From: Luteibacter mycovicinus
GTDB lineage: Bacteria > Pseudomonadota > Gammaproteobacteria > Xanthomonadales > Rhodanobacteraceae
Assembly (NCBI RefSeq): GCF_000745235.1
Contig: NZ_JQNL01000001.1
Span: 2,418,001 to 2,482,000, forward strand
DNA: 64,000 bases
Direction: 5' to 3'
The position numbers and the translations under genes are program-made. How positions within the stretch are numbered: the first letter of the stretch is position 1; every line of letters begins with the position of its first letter. Shown here in pieces: positions 25,744 to 36,500 of this stretch. Under the pieces are notes generated by a model, which saw only the letters and a list, made by a program, of their open reading frames with translations, did no database searches and was not told where the DNA came from.

Positions 25744-27432
25744 ATGCGCCGTTCCGACGTCCCTTCGATCCTTCTGCCGCGCCGCCGGTTTGTGCAGGGG
25801 CTGACTACGGCGGGCGTCGGTCTCGGGTTGGGATTGATCCGGCCAGCCTGGGCCACGGAGCCGATGTCGCCGGCGTCGTTATTGGCCGGCAACGCCATGG
25901 ACCTGGAGATTCGCGAAGCTTCCGCGGACTTCACGGGCCGGGCGCGCCGTGCGGTAACGGTCAACGGCGGCGTTCCGGGTCCCACCTTGCGCTGGAAGGA
26001 AGGCGAGACCGTCAGCCTGCACGTGCAAAACCATCTCGACAGGACGTCATCGATCCACTGGCACGGTTTGATCGTGCCCGCCCATCAGGACGGCGTGCCT
26101 GGCATCAGTTTCGACGGCATCCCGGCAGGATCCAGCTTCACCTATCGCTTTCCGGTCCGGCAGTCGGGTACGTACTGGTACCACGCGCACAGTCGATTTC
26201 AGGAACAAAGCGGCCTCTATGGCGCGATCGTCATCGAGCCGAAAGAGGGTGAGCGTCACGTCGCCGATCGGGACTATGTTCTCCTGATCAGCGACTGGAC
26301 CGACGAAGATCCCGAACGCGTCTATGCAAAGCTGCGGACCCGAAGCGACGTCTACAACTACGGACAGCCGACGCTATCCGATTTCCTCCGGGATGCACGC
26401 GCCAAAGGCCTGGGCGAGGCCGCGTCGATGCGCAGCATGTGGAATCGCATGCGCATGAATATGAGCGACCTTGCCGACGTATCCGGCGCGACCTACACGT
26501 ACCTGGTGAATGGAGCGACTCCGGCGGCCAACTGGACAGGTCTGTTCCGGCCCGGCGAGCGCGTGCGCCTACGGCTCATCAACGGTTCGTCCAATTCGAT
26601 TTTCGACCTGCGTATTCCCGGGCTGCGCCTGCGTGTGATCGCAGCCGATGGTCAGGACGTCGAGCCCGTGCTCGTGGATGAATTGCGACTCTCGGCGGCC
26701 GAGACCTATGACGTTATCGTGGAGCCGGGCGACGATCGCGCCTACACGATCTTCGCTCAGTCCATCGATCGCTCAGGCTACGCGCGCGCCACGCTTGCGC
26801 CGCGAGAAGGTATGGCGGCCGCCGTACCGCCGCTCGATCCGCGCCCACGGCTGGCCATGCGCGACATGATGGGTTCGATGGGGGATGACGCCGCCGATGA
26901 CAGCGGCATGGTCATGGCTCACCACGCGCGTTCCGAGTATGGAGCCGGCGTGGACATGCGCGTGGACATGCCGCGCACCAACCTGGACGACCCGGGCGTC
27001 GGCCTGCGCGATCGTGCGCATCGCGTCCTGACCTATGCGGACCTGCATACCCTCGGCGGCGCGCTCGATACGCGCGAGCCCTCGCGTACGATCGAACTTC
27101 ACCTTACCGGCAACATGGGACGCTTCATGTGGTCGTTCGATGGCCTGAAATATTCCGAGGCGAAGCCGGTGCATTTCCGCTCGGGCGAGCGTCTTCGCGT
27201 GACGCTGGTCAACGACACCATGATGAATCACCCCATTCATCTGCATGGCATGTGGAGCGAGATCGAATCTCCCGACGGCGCGTTTCAGGTACGCAAACAC
27301 ACCGTCAACATCCAGCCCGCGCAGCAGGTGAGTTATGCGGTGACGGCGGACAACCCCGGACGCTGGGCGTTTCACTGTCACATGCTCTATCACATGGAAG
27401 CGGGCATGTTCCGCGAAGTGGTGGTGTCATGA
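25744..27432 (+). CDS. copA: Periplasmic multicopper oxidase, copper resistance protein A
   Basis: The protein has 562 residues with a Tat signal (RRRFVQG) and cleavage near AWA. Three cupredoxin domains are present. Copper ligands are visible as HWHG and HAHSRFQ in the first domain and HPIHLHGM and HCHMLYHMEAGM at the end. A short Met-rich segment (DMMGSMGD...SGMVMAHH) sits between domains two and three. CopA oxidises or sequesters copper in the periplasm. The stop overlaps the start of copB by four bases. Length is a little under that of plasmid-type CopA, mainly because the Met-rich insert is short. Confidence 0.95.
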   Translation: MRRSDVPSILLPRRRFVQGLTTAGVGLGLGLIRPAWATEPMSPASLLAGNAMDLEIREASADFTGRARRAVTVNGGVPGPTLRWKEGETVSLHVQNHLDRTSSIHWHGLIVPAHQDGVPGISFDGIPAGSSFTYRFPVRQSGTYWYHAHSRFQEQSGLYGAIVIEPKEGERHVADRDYVLLISDWTDEDPERVYAKLRTRSDVYNYGQPTLSDFLRDARAKGLGEAASMRSMWNRMRMNMSDLADVSGATYTYLVNGATPAANWTGLFRPGERVRLRLINGSSNSIFDLRIPGLRLRVIAADGQDVEPVLVDELRLSAAETYDVIVEPGDDRAYTIFAQSIDRSGYARATLAPREGMAAAVPPLDPRPRLAMRDMMGSMGDDAADDSGMVMAHHARSEYGAGVDMRVDMPRTNLDDPGVGLRDRAHRVLTYADLHTLGGALDTREPSRTIELHLTGNMGRFMWSFDGLKYSEAKPVHFRSGERLRVTLVNDTMMNHPIHLHGMWSEIESPDGAFQVRKHTVNIQPAQQVSYAVTADNPGRWAFHCHMLYHMEAGMFREVVVS

Positions 27433-28403
27433 CGTGGCGTGCCGCGCTGGTGGCGCTGGCGATGATGCCGGGTATCGTCGCGGCCCAGTCCATGAAAGAC
27501 ATGCAGGGCATGGATCAGTCGACGATGCATGACGATCCGCCGCCGGCCGCGTCCGCACCCGCGGCATCGCCTGCGGACCAGCATGACTCGCCGGACCACG
27601 CCGGTCACGACATGAGCGGCATGGCGGGCATGGGCCACACGAGCAATAACGCGGGGATGGAAATGGGCCCCATGCAGGGCGGCAAGGCGCCGGCCGATGC
27701 GCGCAGTGGCGACTGGTCCGACGGCGTGGCCCCGATGTCGGCGCACGATATGCGCATGATGGACATGGACGACACGTCATCCACGGGCATGTTGCTGATC
27801 GACAACCTCGAGGCTTATGCGGGGCAGGGTGGTCACGGGCAATCGTGGGAGGCGGAGGGCTGGTACGGCAACGATCGCGACAAGCTCTGGGTTCGGAGCG
27901 AGGGCGATCGAAGCGACGGCCGTCCGCAGGACGGTGATGTGGAAGTGCTCTGGAGCCACGCCGTCGCGACGTTCTGGGATACGCAGCTTGGCGTGCGGCG
28001 TGACATCGGCGCCGGCCCGAAACGGAACTGGGCGGCGTTCGGTGTGCAGGGCCTCGCGCCGTACTGGTTCGAGGTCGAGGCCACCGCGTACGCGGGCCAG
28101 GGCGGGCGTACGGCTGCACGGGTTCGCGTGGAGTACGAGCTGCTGCTTACGCAGCGGCTGATCCTCCAGCCGGAAATCGAGCTCAACGCTTACGGCAAGA
28201 ACGACATCGCCCGTGGCATTCGATCCGGCATCTCCAGCGTCGACGGCGGCCTGCGTCTGCGCTATGAAATCCGCCGGTCCGTCGCCCCGTATGTGGGTGT
28301 CGCCTGGGAGCACCTGACCGGCGGCACGGCGGATCTGGCCTCGGGCCGCGGTCAACGCATCACCGACCGCCGCTGGGTGGCCGGCGTTCGTCTCTGGTTC
28401 TAG
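27429..28403 (+). CDS. copB: Outer-membrane copper resistance protein B
   Basis: The protein has 324 residues. A signal peptide ends at about residue 19. A Met- and His-rich low-complexity region follows (SMKDMQGMDQSTMHDD, HDMSGMAGMGHTS), offering thioether and imidazole copper sites. The C-terminal half is a beta-barrel of the CopB family (RVRVEYELLLTQRLILQPEIE, VGVAWEHLTGG, terminal RRWVAGVRLWF). The ATGA overlap with copA shows translational coupling. No copCD or copRS genes are in the window, so this is the minimal copAB type seen in xanthomonads. Confidence 0.93.
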   Translation: MTWRAALVALAMMPGIVAAQSMKDMQGMDQSTMHDDPPPAASAPAASPADQHDSPDHAGHDMSGMAGMGHTSNNAGMEMGPMQGGKAPADARSGDWSDGVAPMSAHDMRMMDMDDTSSTGMLLIDNLEAYAGQGGHGQSWEAEGWYGNDRDKLWVRSEGDRSDGRPQDGDVEVLWSHAVATFWDTQLGVRRDIGAGPKRNWAAFGVQGLAPYWFEVEATAYAGQGGRTAARVRVEYELLLTQRLILQPEIELNAYGKNDIARGIRSGISSVDGGLRLRYEIRRSVAPYVGVAWEHLTGGTADLASGRGQRITDRRWVAGVRLWF

Positions 28404-28407
28404 GCAC

Positions 28408-29271
28408 TCAGCCGACCGGCTTCGACAACAGTCCGGCCATGACGACGTCGAGGCTGGTGGTCCCCTTGATCGCGTCGGCGCCGAAATCGATCCAGCCCTC
28501 GTTGAACCCGTCGATCATCCGCATCCGCGGCGTTGGGTTGCTCATGCCGTCGGCGGTGAATCGCGCGGCCCACGTGGCGCGTGGCACCAGACGCGCACGC
28601 ACGTCACGTCCGAGGGCCCTGGAGAATGCCGCGGCGATATCGTTCGGGCTGACACGCCCGGCTCCTTCCAGCTCCACCACGCGATGGCCTTCGCAACGTT
28701 CGTCGAGCAGGGACGCTGCCAACTGGCCCACATCCCTGGTAGCAACCATCGCGATCTTCCGGTCCAGAGGTGCCAGGAAACTGTCGATGACGCCGTCATC
28801 GCGGGCCGAGGCCACATCCTACCGCGCGTTCTCGAGAAACCACCCCGCCCGCAGGAAGGTGACGGGAACGGGCAGGCCGCCGAGCACCCGTTCCATGCGG
28901 GTGAGCCGCGACAGCAGGTTCTCCTGCGTCGCGTCGGCACCGATGGTCGACAGTGCGACCACCTGTTTCGGCCGGGCGGCCAGCAGCGCGTCATGGATGG
29001 ACGCGATGGCCGGATCCTCGGCCGTCAGAAAATCGGGCGCGGGATCGAAGACCGGCGGGAGCAGGATGAACACGGCTTCGGCACCGCTGAAGGCGCGCGT
29101 CAACGCGGCCGTGTCATGAAGCTCGGCGACCGCGACTTCCGCGCCGCGCGCGACGAAGGGCTCCGCCTTGCTCGCATCGCGCACGACGGCGCGGACCGGC
29201 CTCCCTGCGGCGAACAAGGCATCGGCCAGCGCGCTGCCGACCTGGCCCGTGATTCCGGTGATGGCGTACAT
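28408..29271 (-). pseudogene. NmrA-like NAD(P)-binding protein interrupted by an in-frame TAG
   Basis: The first 150 codons from the ATG at 29271 encode an NmrA-type Rossmann protein (MYAITGITGQVGSALADALF) ending FLENAR, followed by TAG at 28819-28821. The same frame then continues for 136 codons with family-like sequence (DDGVIDSFLAPLDRKIAMVATRDVG) to a stop at 28408. A single base change (for example CAG to TAG) would restore a normal protein of about 287 residues. The gene is therefore a point-nonsense pseudogene, a suppressed stop, or a sequencing error. It is divergent from the LysR gene at 29421, which probably controls it. Codon use does not change at the break. Confidence 0.8.
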
Positions 29272-29353
29272 GATCTTTTTCCTGGGGCGTAGGGGACCGG
29301 GAGAAGATTAGTGAGTGGCCAGTCGTGACTGAAGCGACCTGTGTGCAGTTCTT

Positions 29354-29372
29354 TCATGATGTTATGTCATGA
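29354..29372. promoter_or_regulatory. Candidate LysR operator between the NmrA-like gene and its divergent regulator
   Basis: Two TCATGA copies, each self-complementary, at 29354-29359 and 29367-29372 flank a 7-bp AT-rich centre. The size and symmetry fit the T-N11-A dyads bound by LysR proteins in divergent promoters. Confidence 0.4.
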
Positions 29373-29420
29373 GTGAACGTGGCATCCTCCGACCGTGCGT
29401 TCACCCGCAAGGTGCCCCCC

Positions 29421-30353
29421 ATGTCCACCGATGGCCGATTTCTCGGCAACCTTTCCGTGCTGGTCTCGGTCGTGGAGACCGGCAATTTCGCCCGCGCCGC
29501 CGAGGCGCTCGGGCTGTCGCCTTCGGGCGTCAGCCGCGCCATCGGCCGGCTCGAGACGCGCCTGGGCGTACGCCTCCTGCACCGGACGACACGCTCGGTG
29601 AGCCTGACCGACGAAGGCGAGCGTCTCTACGACCGCGTAAGCCCCCTGCTGTCGGGGATCGAGGATGCGGCATGGTCGGCCGCCGGCGATGCACAGGCCG
29701 TACGTGGACGCCTTCGGGTCAGTCTCGATCCGATGTTTTCCTGGCAGATCGTGGCACCGCGACTGGAGGCCTTCCTTTCGCGCTTCCCCGGTCTCGAGGT
29801 TGAGATCGTGACGCGCGACGACCTTGGCGACCTGATTGGCGAGGGCATCGACGTCTCCGTACGCTTCTGCGAACCACCCTCGTCTTCACTCGTGGCGCGC
29901 AAACTGCTCGATACCCGTGTGCTGACCGTTGCCGCGCCGTCCTACCTCAAAAAGCACGGTCGGCCGTCGAACCCGTCCGAGCTCGCGGCACACCGCTGCA
30001 TCCAGTTCCGAGATCCGGTCACCCGGCGCCCGTTCGAGTGGGAGTTTCATCGGCGCGGCAAGGTGGTGCCCGTGCAGACGACCGGCCCTTTGCTGGTCAA
30101 CGACTCGGGAACGATGTACGCCGTGTGCCTGGCCGGCGCGGGTGTGGCGCAGGTACTCGCCGCCAGTGTCCAGAGCGCCCTGGCTGACGGCCGGCTCGTC
30201 GAACTGTTTCCCGAGTGGAACGGCGAAACCTTCCCTCTCTATGCCTTCTACCCCTCGCGCCGACACGCACCGCCAAAGGTCAGGGCATTCGTGGACTTTT
30301 GTGTGTCCCTCGTCACGAATAACGATATTCTACCCGGACGAAACGAGCACTAA
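29421..30353 (+). CDS. LysR-family transcriptional regulator (CrgA-like)
   Basis: The protein has 310 residues. The winged helix-turn-helix covers about 10-70 (NLSVLVSVVETGNFARAAEALGLSPSGVSRAIGRLE), followed by the linker helix. A periplasmic-binding-like effector domain continues from DAQAVRGRLRVSLD to the end. The start at 29421 (MSTDGRF) places the HTH at the usual distance. An upstream ATG would add 16 residues. It is divergent from the broken NmrA-like gene and probably regulates it, a common pairing. If the target is truly dead, this regulator is left without its local partner. Confidence 0.9.
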   Translation: MSTDGRFLGNLSVLVSVVETGNFARAAEALGLSPSGVSRAIGRLETRLGVRLLHRTTRSVSLTDEGERLYDRVSPLLSGIEDAAWSAAGDAQAVRGRLRVSLDPMFSWQIVAPRLEAFLSRFPGLEVEIVTRDDLGDLIGEGIDVSVRFCEPPSSSLVARKLLDTRVLTVAAPSYLKKHGRPSNPSELAAHRCIQFRDPVTRRPFEWEFHRRGKVVPVQTTGPLLVNDSGTMYAVCLAGAGVAQVLAASVQSALADGRLVELFPEWNGETFPLYAFYPSRRHAPPKVRAFVDFCVSLVTNNDILPGRNEH

Positions 30354-30541
30354 GTCGGCATTTCACAACCCGCCCGAGACAAGGCGCCATCGCCTCGTTT
30401 AATATGCCGAAAAAGCGCAGGCCACGTACGTCGTCGCCGCGCTGAGTCCTCAGGGGGGCTTCCCGATAGCTGTCTTTTCCACTCGGTTCCGATGCCGGGT
30501 GCGCCCCTGCGTTTGCATGCGCTCTAAGGAAGACCGCCCGA

Positions 30542-33500
30542 ATGAACCGTATCTATCGTCTGTGCTGGAACGTCGCCACCTGCCAGTGGGTCGCCGCCAG
30601 CGAACTCGCCCGCAACAGCCGCCCCGCCGTCGCAGGCGGCAGCCTTTCGCGCGCACCGCGCCTCGCGGCCATCGCCGTGGCGGTGTCGCTCGCACTGAGC
30701 GCCACCGGCGCCGCGCAGGCGGGGCAGACGGGCGGTCAGGTGTCGGCCGGCATCGGCACGATTCATACGGACGGCACGACCACGACGATCAACCAGACCA
30801 CCCAGCGCCTGTCGCTGAACTGGCAGACCTTCGATATCGGCGCCAACGAAACGGTCAATTTCGTCCAGCCGGGCAGCGACGCCATCGCCGTGAACCGGAT
30901 CCTCGGTAACAAGGCGTCGGATATCTACGGTCACCTCAACGCAAACGGACAGGTCTGGCTCATCAATCCGAACGGCGTGTTGTTCGGTGAAGGTGCGCAG
31001 GTCAACGTGGGTGGCCTGGTGGCGTCTACGCTGGACACCTCCGATGACGCGCTCACGTCCGGCACCCGCACCTTCAGCGGCAACGGTAAGGGCAGCGTCG
31101 TCAACAAGGGCAGCCTGCGCGCCGCCAGCGGTGGTTACATCGCGCTGCTCGGCAACAGCGTATCCAACCAGGGCACGGTCTCGGCTCAGCTGGGTACGGT
31201 GGCGATGGGCGGCGGCAGCGCCATCACGCTGACCTTCGACGGCAGCCGCCTGATGCATCTGCAGGTGGATCGCAGCACGCTCGACAACCTGGTCGAGAAC
31301 CGTCAGCTGGTGCAGGCCGACGGCGGTCGCGTCTTCATGACGGCGGGCGCGGCGGACTCGCTGCTGGCCAGCACCGTGAACAACACGGGCGTCGTGCGCG
31401 CGCAGACCGTCGAAAACCACAACGGTCAGATCGTTCTGCTGGGTGGCATGAAAGCCGGCCACGTCAACGTGGAAGGCACGCTCGACGCCAGCGCGCCGAA
31501 CGGTGGCGATGGCGGCACGATCGAGACCTCCGGCGCTTACGCGCACATCGGTGCGGCGGCCATCACCGCCAGTGCGCCGAAGGGCAAGTCGGGCACGTGG
31601 CTGGTCGATCCCTATGACCTGACCATCGACGCGACCGCCGCGAATACGATCTCCACCACGCTCAACGGCGGCACCAGCGTTACCGAGCAGACGACGGCCA
31701 CCGGCGCCAGCGGCCAGGGCGTGACGAACGCCTCCGGCTCGGGCGACATCACCGTCAACGCGCCGATCGCCTGGACCAACGCCAGCGCCACGCTCACCCT
31801 CGACGCCTACCGGGCGGTCAACGTCAACAGCGCGATCACCGGCGCGGGTGGCGTCGTGATCAAGGCCAACGGCAACGGTGGCAACGGCAACATCACCCTG
31901 GGCACGGCGGGCACGATCGCAGGCGGCACCGGCGTCACGCTGACCGCGGCGAACCAGTTCATCAACAACGCGGGTGCCAGTGCGTTGTCGTCCGCTTCCG
32001 GCAAGTGGCTGGTGTATTCGGCCAGCCCGACGAGCGACACGCGCGGCGGTCTCACCCCGCAGTTCATCCAGTACAACGCCGGGGCGGGCGCGACGCCCCA
32101 GGGCACCGGCAACGGTTTCCTCTACCAGCTCGCGCCGACGGTCGCGATCACGGCGCTGACCGGTACGGTCGAGAAAGCGTACGACGGCACCACGGCCGCC
32201 AGTCTGACCGACGCCAACTTCACGAGGACCGGCCTCGTCGATGGCAATACGATGCGCGCGGTGGCCGGTACGTATGCGAGTAAGGACGCCGCGAGCGGCA
32301 TCGTCGTCACCGCGCCCTCCGCGACGTCGGCCTATACGTTCGCCGACGCGACCGGCGCGATCCCCGTCTACGGCTATACCGTCACCGGGACGGGCCAGAC
32401 GGCCAGCATCGGCCTGATCGATCCGAAGCAGCTCGGCATCGCGATCGTCAACAACCCGACCAAGACATACAACGGGACGCAGACGGCGACACTGACGTCG
32501 TCCAACTACCTGACCAGTGGCCTGGTGTCGGGTGAGAGCATCACGTTCAGCCAGCCGAACAGCGTGCTATACGATTCGGCCAGTGCGGGTGCGGTCAACA
32601 TCACCGCCAACTTCGTGGCATCGAACTTCGTCGCCGCCAACGGTACCAACCTGGCCAACTACGCGTTGCCCACGGTCGCCACGGGCATGGGCACCATCAA
32701 CAAGGCCAAGGTTCAGCTCTCAGGCCTGATCGGTACCGACAAGATCTACGACGGCAGCGCGGTCGACACACTGGATAAGTCGCGCGCCTCCATCTTCGGC
32801 GTGATCTCGGGCGACACGGCGGACGCGACGCTCGACACGAGCGCCGGCGCCGGCCTGTTCGCGAACGCCAATGCCGGCAACGGCAAGTCGGTCACCGCGA
32901 CCGGCTTCCAGCTGGTCGGCAGCAAGGCGTCCAATTACGACCTGGTACTGCAGTCGGACATCACCGCGTCGATCACGCCCAGGGCGTTGACCATCAACGG
33001 CGTGTCCGCCGTGAGCAAGGACTACGACGCCACCACGGCGGCGGCTCTGCTGTTGCAGAATCCCCAGCTGGTCGGCGTCGTCGGTTCCGACGCGGCCACG
33101 GTCTCGCTGGTGACCACGGGCGGCACGGGTACCTTCGCCAGCAAGAATGTCGGCACGGGCATCGCTGTGTCGGCGAGCGGCTTTTCGCTGGCGGGCAACG
33201 GTCTGGGCAACTACACACTGACCCAGCCGACCGGCCTTTCCGCCAATATCGCCCAGCGCCACCTCGACCTGAGCATCATCGGCAACCCGACACGCCTCTA
33301 CAACGGCACCACGACGGCCAACCTGGTGGAAGGCAACGTGCAGATCGTCGGCCTGCAGGGCGGCGAGACGGCGACGGTGAAGCAGGCGTCGTCGGCTTCC
33401 TACGACAGTGCCAACGCGGGTTCGCGTACCGTCACGGCGCACCTGGAAGGTTCCGACTTCACGCTGGGCAACGGCGCGTCACTGTCGAACTACAGCTTCA

Positions 33501-36500
33501 CCAGCGACATCGTGGGTGCGGGCACGATCGCCAAGGCGCCGCTCACCTGGACCATCGTCGGCAACCCGTCGCGTCAGTACGACGGTACGACCGCCGCCAC
33601 GCTCAACGCCAGCAACTATCAGGTGTACGGTTTCATCGCCGGCGAGGGCGCCACGGTCAATCAGACCGTCGGTACGTATAGCGACAAGGACGTGGGCACG
33701 CGCGACGTCACCGCGGCCGTCGGCACGAACAACTTCGTAGCGACCGGGAGCACGCTGCTCTCCAACTACGTGCTGCCTACCAGCATCAGTGGCTACGGCA
33801 CGATCACCCAGCGCGACCTCGGTGCGCTGTCGGTGGTGATCAGCGGCAACCCGACCCGTGCCTACGACGGCACCCTGCTGGCGACGCTCATCGCGGGCAG
33901 CCCGACCAGTGGTGGCGATTACACGATTACCGTCAACGACCCTGCCAGGGCATTCGCGCCGGGCGAGGGCGTCTACATCACCAAGACCACGGGAACGTAC
34001 GCGAGCAAGAACGTCGGCAGGCAGCCGGTCAGCGTCTCGCTCGCCGACGCCGACTACACGCCCTACGGCGGCACCGACCTGTCCAACTACACGCCGCTGC
34101 CCACCGCCGCCTACGGTACGGGCGAGATCACGCCGGCATTGCTGACCGCCGCGATCATCAATACGCCGACGAAGGTGTACAACGGCACCACCTATATCTC
34201 GCTCACGGCGGACGACTACGCGATCTCCGGTTTCGCCAACGGTGAGGGCGCGCAGATCGTTCCTTCGAAGTTCGTCGACTTCGACAACCGCAACGTCGGC
34301 ACCGGCAAGACCATCACGGCCCAGATGGCGACCACGTCGTACCTGGCCAACAGCGGCACCGACCTGTCCAACTACACGCTCGATCTGACCGCCACCGGTC
34401 CGGGTTCGATCACGGCGGCGCCGCTGTACATCCTCGGCGTGTCGGCGGTGAACAAGACCTACGACACGACGACCGCCGCCACGCTCAACAGCGCTGGCGC
34501 ATCGCTTGTCGGCCTGGTCGCCGACGACGCGAGGAACGGTACGGTCACGCTGACCCGCGGAACGACCGGCACGTTCGCCACCGCCGACGCGGGCACCGGC
34601 AAGGCCGTGACGCCGCTCGGCTTCTCGATCTCGGGCAGCGACGCCGGTAACTACGCGCTGCAGCCCCTTACGGGCCTGACCGCAACGATCAATCCGTACA
34701 CCCTGACGCTTACCGGCATCACGGCGATCAACAAGACCTACGACGGCAACACCACGATCGGCCTGAACTCGAGCGGCGCCGTCCTCGGCGGCGTGTTCTC
34801 CAGCGATCAGGGCAATGTCGCGCTCGACGCCACCGGCGCCACCGGCACCGTTCGCTCCGCGAACGCGATCTCCGGTCAGGCGGTCACCGTGACGGGCCTC
34901 GGCCTGAGCGGCAGTCGTGCGTCGAACTACCGTATCGACCAGTTCAGCGGTCTCACCGCCGATATCGCCAGGCGCGCCGTGACGGCATCCATCACCGGCA
35001 ATCCGACCAAGCCGTACGATGGCTCGGACTCGGTGACCCTGCTGGCGAGCGATTACACCCTCGACGGCTTCGTCACCGGCCAGGGCGCCACCATCCCGCA
35101 GTCGTCCACCGCGAATTACGTCACGGTGAACGCCGGCAGCCATATCGGTCTGAAATCCACGTTGTCGGTTTCTGATTTCGTCGCCGACAGCGGTACCAAT
35201 CTCTCGAACTACTCGCTGCCGACCGCGGCCACCGGCACGCTCGGCACCATCACGCCGTTCATCATCAACCTGATGAGCACGCGGGTCTACGACGCCACCG
35301 TCGGCGCGGACGCTTCCCTGTTCACCTCCGGCGGCACGGTCGCCGGTGTCAACGGCGAGAAGCTGACGCTGACCGGCTCCGGCAACCTGGTGACCAAGAA
35401 TGTCGGCTCGAAGCGTGCCTTCGCGGACTTCGGCACACTGACCCTGGGTGCCAGCGGCGGCAGCACGGCCAGCAATTACACGCTTGCCGGCGGTATCGAC
35501 TGGGTGACCATTACGCCCGCGTCGCTTACCGTGATCAACACGACGGCCGCGGATAAGGTCTACGACGGCAACACCGTCGCGCAGTTGAGCGGTGCGACGC
35601 TCCAGGGTGTGCTCGGCAGCGATGCCGTGACACTCGATGGGGCGACCACGGCCACCGGTACGTTCGCCAGCAAGAATGTCGGCACGCGTGGCGTCACGAC
35701 GTCGATGCAGGTGACCGGCAACGACGCGACCAACTACGTCGTGATTCAGCCGACGGATATCTCGGCGACGATCTCGGCGAAGGCCATCACCGCCACGGCC
35801 ACCGCGCAGAACAAGCAGTACGACGGTACGACGGCAGCGACCACGGCGCTGGCGTCCGCCGGTGTGGTCGTGGGCGACACGGTCACGTTCGCCAGCACCT
35901 CGAGCAACTTCGACGGCAAGGATGTCCAGGACGGCCGTACCGTCACGGTCAACGGCATCACCAAGGGCGGCGGAGACGCCGGCAACTACACGCTGAGCAA
36001 CAACAGCGCGACGGCCACGGCCAACATCACTCCGCGCGTGCTGAACCTGTCCGGTTCGCGGACCTACGACACCACGACGACCGCGTCGGCCGGTACGCTG
36101 AGCCTCGGCAACCTCGTCTCCGGCGAATCGCTGGTGTTGGGTGGCGCAGGTACTCTGAGCAGCAAGAACGTGGGCACCTACAAGAACGGCGCCGGCTTCG
36201 ATGCGAGTGGTCTCACGCTCGGCAACAATGGCGCCTACCTGGCATCGAACTACACGCTGACCGGCGGCACGTATAACTACACCGTCAACAAGGCGACACT
36301 GAGGGTTACCGGTACGTTCGCGGACAGCAGGACCTATGACGGCACCCGCGATGCGGCGCTGCACGGCTCCGTCCTGGAAGGCGTACTGGGTGCCGATGTC
36401 GTCACGATGACCAACACGGCGCTCGGTACGTTCGATACGAAGAACGTCGGCACCAACAAGGTCGTGACCACGGCCATCGGTATCGACGGCGCCGACAAGA

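Noticed and set aside
30354..30541. Possible riboswitch ahead of tpsA
   Set aside because: A c-di-GMP riboswitch was considered, but the conserved core and tetraloop receptor are not present.
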